Origin: Rhodoferax sp.
GTDB taxonomy: Bacteria > Pseudomonadota > Gammaproteobacteria > Burkholderiales > Burkholderiaceae_C
NCBI GenBank assembly: GCA_020048255.1
Contig: JAIFMR010000076.1
Span: 1-8,950, forward strand
Reading direction: 5' to 3'
DNA length: 8,950 nt
Positions 1 through 7,443 of this stretch are shown here, in pieces (positions within the stretch are counted from its first letter, which is position 1; the number at the start of each line of letters is the position of its first letter). The notes beneath the pieces were generated by a model. It did no database searches and was not told the origin of the DNA. It saw only the letters and a program-made list of their open reading frames with translations. Position numbers and translations under genes: made by a program.

Positions 1-267
1 CCGGGACTGGTAAACGTGACCAATCAGCCCGCTGCAATCAAAACCACCTTCAGGCGTGTTGCCCCCGTAACGATAGGGCGTGCCGACCAATCCCAAGGCA
101 TAAATGGTGACATCGTCGGCCTGGTGCCCCGAGAGTCTGGCGGGAATCCCTGCAGTTTCTGTCATCGGCACACTTTGCCGCATGGGCGGTGAAGTCCCAC
201 ACGCCGACAGCAATAGAACACCTGACAGGCTGACGCTGAACACACCTAAGCGGGTAACCGGGTTCAT
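1..267 (-). CDS. NlpC/P60-family lipoprotein, peptidoglycan hydrolase (5' part only)
   Basis: The gene starts at ATG 267-265 on the minus strand and is still open at base 1, so only the first 89 residues are visible. Residues 1-22 form a lipoprotein signal peptide with basic residue R6, a hydrophobic core and the lipobox LSAC, which places the lipidated cysteine at position 23. After a short linker, residues 55-89 begin an NlpC/P60 domain: a helix, then GTPYRYGG and DCSGL, with the presumed catalytic cysteine at residue 78. The family's histidine and third polar residue lie beyond the edge. Such proteins are outer-membrane-anchored cysteine peptidases that cut peptide stems of murein (Spr/MepS-like). 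No good Shine-Dalgarno is visible before the ATG. The gene is divergent from the gcv operon, and its start lies only about 33 bp from the predicted gcv -35 box. The family call is firm; the exact substrate is unknown. Confidence 0.88.
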   Translation of the reverse strand, partial: MNPVTRLGVFSVSLSGVLLLSACGTSPPMRQSVPMTETAGIPARLSGHQADDVTIYALGLVGTPYRYGGNTPEGGFDCSGLIGHVYQSR

Positions 268-299
268 TTCAAATCAACAATCTGTGACATGAGATGAGT

Positions 300-329
300 A
301 TGCCAAAGGTTTTGTCCAGCCTGTAGAAT
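300..329 (+). promoter_or_regulatory. Predicted sigma-70 promoter of the gcv operon
   Basis: A -35-like ATGCCA (300-305, 4 of 6 matches to TTGACA) and a -10-like TAGAAT (324-329, 5 of 6 matches to TATAAT) are separated by 18 bp. The predicted start of transcription is near 336, which coincides with the first base of the closing helix of riboswitch aptamer 1. That agreement is the main support. The boxes alone are modest. Confidence 0.5.
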
Positions 330-335
330 TTGCGG

Positions 336-438
336 TTGTCAGGAGAGTGCCGCCCAAGCCCATGGTTTGAGGCAGCCGCCGAAGGCGCAGAGCCGCTGAT
401 TACAGCAGTTTGAACGCTCAGGCAAAAAGGACTGACAA
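336..438 (+). ncRNA. Glycine riboswitch aptamer 1
   Basis: P1 is formed by TTGTCAG (336-342) and CTGACAA (432-438), 7 bp. GGAGAG follows P1. P3 pairs 349-354 with 371-376 (one mismatch) and is topped by CAAGCC/GGTTTG with loop CAT. The conserved CCGAAGG lies at 379-385, and the 3' core CTCAGGCAAAAAGGAC at 417-432. All the conserved parts of a glycine aptamer are present in the right order. Confidence 0.9.
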
Positions 439-442
439 ACGG

Positions 443-464
443 CACGATGTCGCCCGACACCGTG
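443..464 (+). other. Hairpin in the linker between the two glycine aptamers
   Basis: The 32-nt linker (439-470) can fold into a stem pairing 443-451 with 456-464: eight Watson-Crick pairs and one A-C mismatch (447/460), closed by the loop GCCC. The pairing is seen in the sequence. Whether it forms in the RNA is not known. Confidence 0.55.
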
Positions 465-470
465 GCGCAT

Positions 471-599
471 CCCCACTGGAGAGAGACGCTGATGCCCACA
501 CAACAGGGGCCAGCGTCCACCGAAGGAGCAACCCGCAACAGCGACCCATCGCGGGTCTGGCTGGTGCGGCGAATCTCTCAGGTAAAGCGGACAGCGGGG
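471..599 (+). ncRNA. Glycine riboswitch aptamer 2
   Basis: P1 is CCCCACT (471-477) with AGCGGGG (593-599), one A-C mismatch. P2 is GAGAG (479-483) with CTCTC (575-579). P3 is a perfect 7-bp GACGCTG (485-491)/CAGCGTC (511-517). The conserved CCGAAGG is at 520-526. A further stem pairs CCCGC (532-536) with GCGGG (551-555). The 3' core reads CTCTCAGGTAAAGCGGAC (575-592). The core has GGTAAAG rather than the more usual GGCAAA, a small departure. Confidence 0.9.
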
Positions 600-604
600 G
601 CAGC

Positions 605-641
605 TCAAGGCTCAAACATGGGTTTGACCTTGAATTTTTTT
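605..641 (+). terminator. Intrinsic terminator of the riboswitch expression platform
   Basis: TCAAGGCTCAAAC (605-617) pairs with GTTTGACCTTGA (622-633) as 12 bp with a single bulged C (611) and the loop ATGG. An uninterrupted run of seven T follows at 635-641. It sits between the second aptamer and the gcvT ribosome-binding site, the expected place for glycine-controlled attenuation. Confidence 0.88.
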
Positions 642-652
642 CGTCTGCCCCT

Positions 653-657
653 AGGAG
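653..657 (+). promoter_or_regulatory. gcvT ribosome-binding site
   Basis: AGGAG lies 7 nt before ATG 665 and fixes the gcvT start. The reading frame is open upstream as far as a TTG at 410, but that stretch is riboswitch and terminator sequence and not protein. The site is directly adjacent to CTGCCCCT (645-652), which can pair with GGGGGCAG (596-603). Confidence 0.85.
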
Positions 658-664
658 CGCCTTG

Positions 665-1813
665 ATGTCCACATCGCCTGATTCCCTGTTGAATGTTCCC
701 CTGAATGACCTGCACATCGCGCTCGGTGCGCGCATGGTGCCGTTTGCCGGCTACAGCATGCCGGTGCAATACCCCGAAGGCCTGATGGCCGAGCACAAAC
801 ACACCCGCACGGCGGCCGGCTTGTTTGACGTGTCCCATATGGGCCAGTTGCGCCTGGTCGGCCCGGATGCGGCGGCGGCCTTTGAGAGCCTGATTCCGGT
901 GGACGTCATTGACCTGCCGGTGGGCAAACAGCGCTACGGGCTGCTGCTCAATGAGGAGGGTGGCATCATCGACGACCTGATGTTCTTCAGGAAAGCCGCC
1001 AACGAGATTTTTGTCATCGTCAACGGCGCCTGCAAGGTCGGTGACATCGCGCACATCCAGGCCAAGATCGGCACACGCTGCCAGGTCATTCCGATGCCCG
1101 AATTTGCCCTGCTGGCATTGCAAGGCCCCCAGGCCGTTAACGCCCTGTCCCGGTTGGCCCCGGGTGTGGAAAAACTGGTGTTCATGACCGGTGGCAACTT
1201 CACCGTGAACACCGGTGCAGAAAAAATCGACGTGTTTTTGACCCGCAGCGGCTATACCGGCGAGGACGGTTTTGAAATTTCAGTGCACGCCACACAGGCG
1301 CTGGCCTTGGCCAAGGCTTTGTTGGCGCAGCCCGAGGTCAAACCCATTGGCCTGGGCGCACGCAATTCTCTGCGTCTGGAGGCCGGCTTGCCGCTGTACG
1401 GCAACGATGTCGACACCACCACCACACCGATAGAGACCAGCCTGCAATGGGCCATCCAGAAAGTGCGCCGCGCTGGTGGTGCCCGCGAAGGCGGCTTCCC
1501 GGGTGCTCCAAAAATACTAGCGCAACTCGCAGGTGGGACAAGCGCTATCAGCCGAAAACGTGTAGGACTCATGGCACTGGAACGCGTGCCAGTGCGCGAA
1601 CACGTTGAAATTCAAAGCACGGCAGGCGCGCGCATCGGCGAGGTCACCAGCGGCCTGCTCGGCCCGACCATCGACCAGCCGATTGCCATGGCCTATGTGC
1701 CACCAGAGTTCGCTGCGCTGGGCACGCAAGTCAATGCCATGGTGCGTGGCAAAGCCGTGCCGATGAAAGTGGTCGCCATGCCGTTTGTGCCCACCAACTA
1801 TTTCCGCGGTTAA
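665..1813 (+). CDS. gcvT: Aminomethyltransferase, T protein of the glycine cleavage system
   Basis: T protein takes the aminomethyl group carried on lipoyl-GcvH and transfers its one-carbon unit to tetrahydrofolate, giving 5,10-methylene-THF and ammonia in the cytoplasm. The product is 382 residues; family members are commonly about 360-375. The folate-binding N-terminal domain shows GARMVPFAGY (21-30), FDVSHMG (54-60) and GGIIDDL (99-105) with the conserved aspartate pair. The C-terminal barrel carries SGYTGEDGFE, GARNSLRLEAGLPLYG and a final EVTSG region. ATG 665 was chosen because it has a good AGGAG and the conserved LGARMVPF block begins about 20 residues later. It is first in gcvT-gcvH-gcvP and is controlled by the riboswitch. 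One oddity is that residues about 282-297 (bases 1510-1555) are an unusual, AT-richer stretch between the conserved GGFPG and RKRVGL blocks. It probably came from a short repeat. Confidence 0.97.
   Translation: MSTSPDSLLNVPLNDLHIALGARMVPFAGYSMPVQYPEGLMAEHKHTRTAAGLFDVSHMGQLRLVGPDAAAAFESLIPVDVIDLPVGKQRYGLLLNEEGGIIDDLMFFRKAANEIFVIVNGACKVGDIAHIQAKIGTRCQVIPMPEFALLALQGPQAVNALSRLAPGVEKLVFMTGGNFTVNTGAEKIDVFLTRSGYTGEDGFEISVHATQALALAKALLAQPEVKPIGLGARNSLRLEAGLPLYGNDVDTTTTPIETSLQWAIQKVRRAGGAREGGFPGAPKILAQLAGGTSAISRKRVGLMALERVPVREHVEIQSTAGARIGEVTSGLLGPTIDQPIAMAYVPPEFAALGTQVNAMVRGKAVPMKVVAMPFVPTNYFRG
1510..1555 (+). repeat. Repeat-like palindromic patch inside gcvT
   Basis: This A-rich stretch breaks the GC-rich codon pattern of gcvT. 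It contains TAGCGC (1518-1523) and GCGCTA (1542-1547) as 6-bp inverted arms around 18 nt. It encodes residues that link GGFPG to RKRVGL, where I would expect a shorter, more conserved segment. It resembles, from memory only, dispersed repeats with a core like ACAAGCGCTA in Comamonadaceae genomes. The composition change and arms are seen; the repeat identity is inferred. Confidence 0.4.
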
Positions 1814-1845
1814 CGCCTTCAGTCAACCATCACCCTGAAAATGTG

Positions 1846-1970
1846 TGTCCCCCACGAGCGTCTAGCAGCGTGCGTTGGGTGTGTCACGCAGCAAAATCAA
1901 GGAGGAGGTTCGGGCGAAGCCCAAACCGGGGGACATTTGCGGAGTGACACACCCAGCGCGCGCTGCGGGT
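1846..1970 (+). repeat. Long inverted-repeat element between gcvT and gcvH
   Basis: A 23-nt arm at 1865-1887 pairs with 1944-1966 along its full length: 21 Watson-Crick pairs and two wobbles (1871/1960 and 1875/1956). Inside the loop, 1907-1915 pairs with 1919-1927 (eight pairs, one mismatch, triloop GAA). TGTCCCCC (1846-1853), outside the left arm, is complementary to GGGGGACA (1928-1935) inside the loop, so a pseudoknot is possible. No T-tract follows, so it is not an ordinary intrinsic terminator. It fills most of the 220-bp gap inside the operon and may be a mobile or dispersed repeat, an mRNA-processing site or a stabiliser. I see no clear target-site duplication. Confidence 0.8.
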
Positions 1971-2023
1971 AAAGATAACCAGAGCAAGTTCAATTTTTCT
2001 CATCGTTTCAACATCATTTTTAC

Positions 2024-2027
2024 GGAG
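2024..2027 (+). promoter_or_regulatory. gcvH ribosome-binding site
   Basis: GGAG sits 6 nt before ATG 2034 and decides the gcvH start. The frame is open upstream to a TTG at 1875, but that extension would translate the inverted-repeat element and does not match the GcvH family. Confidence 0.85.
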
Positions 2028-2033
2028 TTTCAC

Positions 2034-2408
2034 ATGACCATCAAGTACACCCCAGACCACGAATGGATCCAAATTGACGGCAAGCAAGCCACCGTCGGCA
2101 TCACCCACCACGCCCAAGACGCGCTCGGTGATGTGGTGTTTGTCGACCTGCCTGAAGTCGGCAAAACCTATGCAGCCAAAGACGCTGCCGCCGTGGTGGA
2201 GTCGGTCAAGGCAGCAGCTGACGTGTACATGCCCGCTGACGGTGAAGTCACCGAAGTCAATGAAGCCCTGCGTGCTGACCCCTCGCTGGCCAACTCGGAC
2301 CCGTTGGGCGCCGGCTGGTTCTTCAAGATGACCCTGGCCAACCCCGCCGATCTGGACGCCATGATGGACGAGACCAGCTACGCCAGCTTTGCCGCTGACG
2401 CCCACTAA
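2034..2408 (+). CDS. gcvH: Glycine cleavage system H protein (lipoyl carrier)
   Basis: H protein carries the aminomethyl intermediate on a lipoyl-lysine arm between P, T and L proteins. The product is 124 residues, close to the usual 125-130. The lipoyl-domain features are clear: YTPDHEW (5-11) near the start, GDVVFVDLPEVG (32-43) and the lipoylation site ESVKAAAD, with the modified lysine at residue 59. After that come the DGEVTEVN turn, a conserved NSDP, and GWFFKM near the end. ATG 2034 was chosen for its GGAG spacing and its fit to the family start. It is the middle gene of the operon, 220 bp after gcvT and 15 bp before gcvP. No residue expected for function is missing. Confidence 0.97.
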   Translation: MTIKYTPDHEWIQIDGKQATVGITHHAQDALGDVVFVDLPEVGKTYAAKDAAAVVESVKAAADVYMPADGEVTEVNEALRADPSLANSDPLGAGWFFKMTLANPADLDAMMDETSYASFAADAH

Positions 2409-2423
2409 GCAAGGTCCACACCC

Positions 2424-5312
<2,889 letters not shown>

Positions 5313-5344
5313 GTCCACAGCTGCCGCTTGACCCTAGACACCTT

Positions 5345-5391
5345 GACGGCCTGAGTCTCTGCAAGCGCAGCGCCTCAGGCCGTCGTCCTTT
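5345..5391 (+). terminator. Terminator-like hairpin after gcvP
   Basis: GACGGCCTGAG (5345-5355) and CTCAGGCCGTC (5374-5384) form a perfect 11-bp stem. Inside the 18-nt loop, CTGC (5359-5362) pairs with GCAG (5367-5370). Only a short pyrimidine stretch (GTCCTTTCC) follows, so the U-tract is poor. It may terminate imperfectly or mainly protect the 3' end of the gcv message. Confidence 0.65.
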
Positions 5392-5430
5392 CCATCTATT
5401 CCTTCAAGTCTCGGTAACGAGCCATTCCCT

Positions 5431-6792
5431 TTGATCTCCCGACCCCTGGACCCCGGCGAAGCTTTCTTTTTCATGCAAGACCTGGTGTCTTGCATGAACT
5501 TTGTGGTGTTTGCAGAACGCTCAACCCCCCTGGAGCCTGAGCGCCTTCACAACGCCTTGCAGATCCTTCAGGCCGAAAACGGTTTGCTGCAAACCTGTAT
5601 CACATGGACCGAAGCCGGTGGCATGCGTTTCGAACCGGCACCCGATCTGCCGATTGAATTGCAGCAGCATCACACCCGTGCCGACAACTGGCAAAGCTGG
5701 ATAGAGCAGGAGTTGTCCAGCCCTTTTGCCACCGGGTCAGCGCCGCTGATGCGCTGCTTGTATTTGGACATAGTCCCACCCGACAACGGAATGGACGAGC
5801 AGGGGCAAACGCCCGTGCGCAGCGTGCTGGCGCTCACCTTCCACCACGCCATTGCGGACGGCCGATCCGGCACCGATTTGCTGCGCCGCCTGCTGACGCT
5901 GATGGCCAGCCACGCGGCGCCAGCCCACACGACGCCAAAGGTTCTGCCCAGCATGCTCGACCTGATGCCACCGCACACGCGCTGGGCCGAGCAGCCGGAT
6001 GCCGCAAAGCAGCTCAGAACCACCCTCATCACCGACTACCGTCGCCATGGCGTGCTGCCCGCCCTGCCCTGGCTGGCCACGGAGGCCAGCACCCGAACGC
6101 CGAAGTTGATCCGTTTGCACCTGACGCCAGAAGTCACCCAAAGGCTGATCACCGAAGCACGCGCACACGCCACCACGGTTCACGGCCTGCTGTGCGCGGC
6201 GCAGTTGCTGGCGCAATTCAAGCTGATGCGAGCCACCGAGCCCACCGCGTTTTTCCTGTCCTGCCCGGTCGACATGCGGCCGCACCTGGAGCCGGCGCCA
6301 CCCGTGACGCCCACCGGGCTGTTTGTGTCACTGATTTCAGCCACGTTTCAGATCAGCATCGAGACCGAAGCGGCAGCGCTGGCACGCGACATCATCAGCC
6401 AGACCCGCCTGCAGTTGGCGCGTGGCGAAGGCCATTTGCTCTACCACCTGTACGGGCTCGACGGCTCGCCCGTGCCGCCTGCCGCGCTGGAGCTGTTTCG
6501 TAAAAAATCTATGGCTTCCTTGCCCAACACCATGATCAGCAATGTAGGCCCGATTGCGCCGGTGACGAATGACCCAGACGTACAAGCGATCTCGTTCGCG
6601 CTGTGCCCCATGCCCTACCAGTCCCTGTTTACAGCAGCCAGCACTTACCAGGGTCGCTTGATTTTGAATGTGGGTTACGACGCCGCACGGCTGACCGATG
6701 CCAATGCACACGCATTGGCTCAAGGCATTCAGGACGTGCTTTTGGCTTTGTCCTCACCATCAACCGGAATGGGGTCACAGGTGCCGACCTGA
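5431..6792 (+). CDS. Condensation-superfamily acyltransferase (PapA/WES-like)
   Basis: The product is 453 residues and belongs to the chloramphenicol-acetyltransferase/condensation-domain superfamily. The hallmark HHxxxDG is HHAIADG at residues 138-144; its second histidine is the usual general base. The beginning, RPLDPGEAFFF, is like the N-terminal strand of PapA and alcohol-acyltransferase proteins, and the late NTMISNVGPI block fits the shared C-terminal half. It has no carrier-protein or adenylation domain, so it stands alone. It probably moves an acyl group from a CoA or carrier thioester to an alcohol or amine; the substrate is unknown. The TTG start at 5431 is preferred because RPLDPGE precedes the only nearby ATG (5473). 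A weak GNRA-capped hairpin (5410-5421) lies where the ribosome-binding site would be. It follows gcvP across a terminator, so it is probably a separate unit. Confidence 0.8.
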   Translation: MISRPLDPGEAFFFMQDLVSCMNFVVFAERSTPLEPERLHNALQILQAENGLLQTCITWTEAGGMRFEPAPDLPIELQQHHTRADNWQSWIEQELSSPFATGSAPLMRCLYLDIVPPDNGMDEQGQTPVRSVLALTFHHAIADGRSGTDLLRRLLTLMASHAAPAHTTPKVLPSMLDLMPPHTRWAEQPDAAKQLRTTLITDYRRHGVLPALPWLATEASTRTPKLIRLHLTPEVTQRLITEARAHATTVHGLLCAAQLLAQFKLMRATEPTAFFLSCPVDMRPHLEPAPPVTPTGLFVSLISATFQISIETEAAALARDIISQTRLQLARGEGHLLYHLYGLDGSPVPPAALELFRKKSMASLPNTMISNVGPIAPVTNDPDVQAISFALCPMPYQSLFTAASTYQGRLILNVGYDAARLTDANAHALAQGIQDVLLALSSPSTGMGSQVPT

Positions 6793-6845
6793 CCAAAACT
6801 CCCAATGCCTTGTCGCCCAAGCTGACCTCCGCCTGATGATGAGGT

Positions 6846-6879
6846 TTGGTAATATGACCACATCGCTTGGTGACTCACC
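6846..6879 (+). promoter_or_regulatory. Possible operator/promoter of the toxin-antitoxin pair
   Basis: Two similar imperfect palindromes lie upstream of the antitoxin: TTGGTAATATGACC (6846-6859) and TTGGTGACTCACC (6867-6879). They begin 21 bp apart, two helical turns. The second contains the perfect palindrome GGTGACTCACC. The first overlaps a -10-like TAATAT (6850-6855), but no convincing -35 is visible. Paired sites of this kind fit autoregulation by a toxin-antitoxin complex. This is inference from spacing and symmetry. Confidence 0.35.
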
Positions 6880-6901
6880 CCGCACTGGAACTGGAGACTT
6901 T

Positions 6902-7144
6902 ATGCAAACCGCTGAACTTGCTGCGCTGCCCCTGTCTGAGCGACTGCAGGCTATGGAAGTCCTATGGGAGTCACTGTGCCAGGAACCCGGGCAAGTGCAA
7001 ACGCAAACTCTACCCGACTGGCATCACCAGGTGTTGAACCAACGTTTGGCCGCACTAGATGCTGGGGCTGAAACCGTCACTCCCTGGAACGAGGCCAAAG
7101 ACCGTATCCGTCAGCGCACTCGGACATTGAACTCCTCGGCATGA
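6902..7144 (+). CDS. Addiction-module antitoxin (Pfam PF09720-like)
   Basis: The product is a small 80-residue protein. The N-terminal part, TAELAALPLSERLQAMEVLWESL, matches the amphipathic start typical of putative addiction-module component proteins (TIGR02574/PF09720). The C-terminal part, with WHHQVLNQRLAALDAG then TPWNEAKDRIR, is the usual toxin-wrapping segment of this family. ATG 6902 was chosen because GGAGA lies 5 nt upstream. An in-frame ATG at 6854 would add 16 residues unlike the family. It overlaps the following toxin frame by the ATGA at 7141-7144, a common translational-coupling arrangement. It likely binds and neutralises the toxin and represses its own promoter. Because the toxin frame is broken, the antitoxin may now act alone. 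Confidence 0.82.
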   Translation: MQTAELAALPLSERLQAMEVLWESLCQEPGQVQTQTLPDWHHQVLNQRLAALDAGAETVTPWNEAKDRIRQRTRTLNSSA

Positions 7145-7443
7145 AGGTCGCCCTGAGTTCGAGCGCCGAATAGGATTTGGTAGACGGCTTCAACTTTTAC
7201 GAACGACAGCGGGAAGATCTGGGCGAGTATTTTTTGAACAGCTTGTTTGCCGACATCGACTCTCTGGCCTTGTTTGCGGGTGTCCATCCCAAGCCTTTTG
7301 GGAATTTGCACAGAACCAGTGGTCGACGTTTTCCGTTTTCTATTTACTACAGGGTTGAAGGTGATTTGGTAACGGTCATTGGCGTACTGGATAGTCGTCA
7401 AGATCCGGATCGCATTCGCGCAAAGTTATCCGGGAGAGGCTAG
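7141..7443 (+). pseudogene. ParE/RelE-family toxin gene interrupted by an amber codon
   Basis: Translation from ATG 7141, which overlaps the antitoxin stop, gives MKVALSSSAE and then TAG at 7171-7173. The same frame continues for 89 more codons to the stop at 7441-7443. The downstream part is clearly ParE/RelE-like: DLVDGFNFYERQ, then RRFPFSIYYRVEGD and VIGVLDSRQDPDRI. Intact relatives read AEQDL at the interrupted place, so a single CAG-to-TAG change explains the stop. The full frame would be about 100 residues, normal for the family. A TTG at 7177, two codons after the amber, could allow restart but the product would lack the first beta strand. If made, such toxins cleave ribosome-bound mRNA or poison gyrase; which applies here cannot be told. 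A sequencing error is also possible. Confidence 0.82.

Larger units (their letters stand above)
336..641 (+). ncRNA. Tandem glycine riboswitch with terminator (gcvT leader)
   Basis: The leader contains two copies of the glycine aptamer signature: GGAGAG, then CCGAAGG, then a CTC-CAGG-type 3' core ending in GGAC. An intrinsic terminator and the gcvT ribosome-binding site follow. This is the well-known tandem glycine riboswitch class found upstream of gcv operons. It usually acts as an ON switch: glycine binding prevents terminator formation so that the cleavage genes are made only when glycine is in excess. The class follows from conserved motifs read directly and from the gene downstream. The direction of control is inferred from the family and from the terminator. 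Confidence 0.93.

Noticed and set aside
410..664. Upstream in-frame extension of gcvT from TTG 410 (85 extra residues)
   Set aside because: This stretch is the riboswitch, terminator and ribosome-binding site. The open frame is chance, and the family match begins after ATG 665.
1841..1972. 43-residue open frame beginning ATG 1841 across the inverted-repeat element
   Set aside because: It lacks a ribosome-binding site, and its codons simply follow the palindrome. The nucleic-acid structure explains the sequence better than a peptide.
1875..2033. N-terminal extension of gcvH from TTG 1875
   Set aside because: It translates the inverted-repeat element, has no match to GcvH, and ATG 2034 has a well-spaced GGAG.
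5313..5430. Search for a promoter of the acyltransferase gene
   Set aside because: No -35/-10 pair with acceptable spacing was found apart from weak matches inside the terminator stem, so none is reported.
6698..6901. Longer antitoxin reading frame starting inside the acyltransferase gene
   Set aside because: The extra residues overlap another gene and do not resemble the antitoxin family. The GGAGA before ATG 6902 sets the start.
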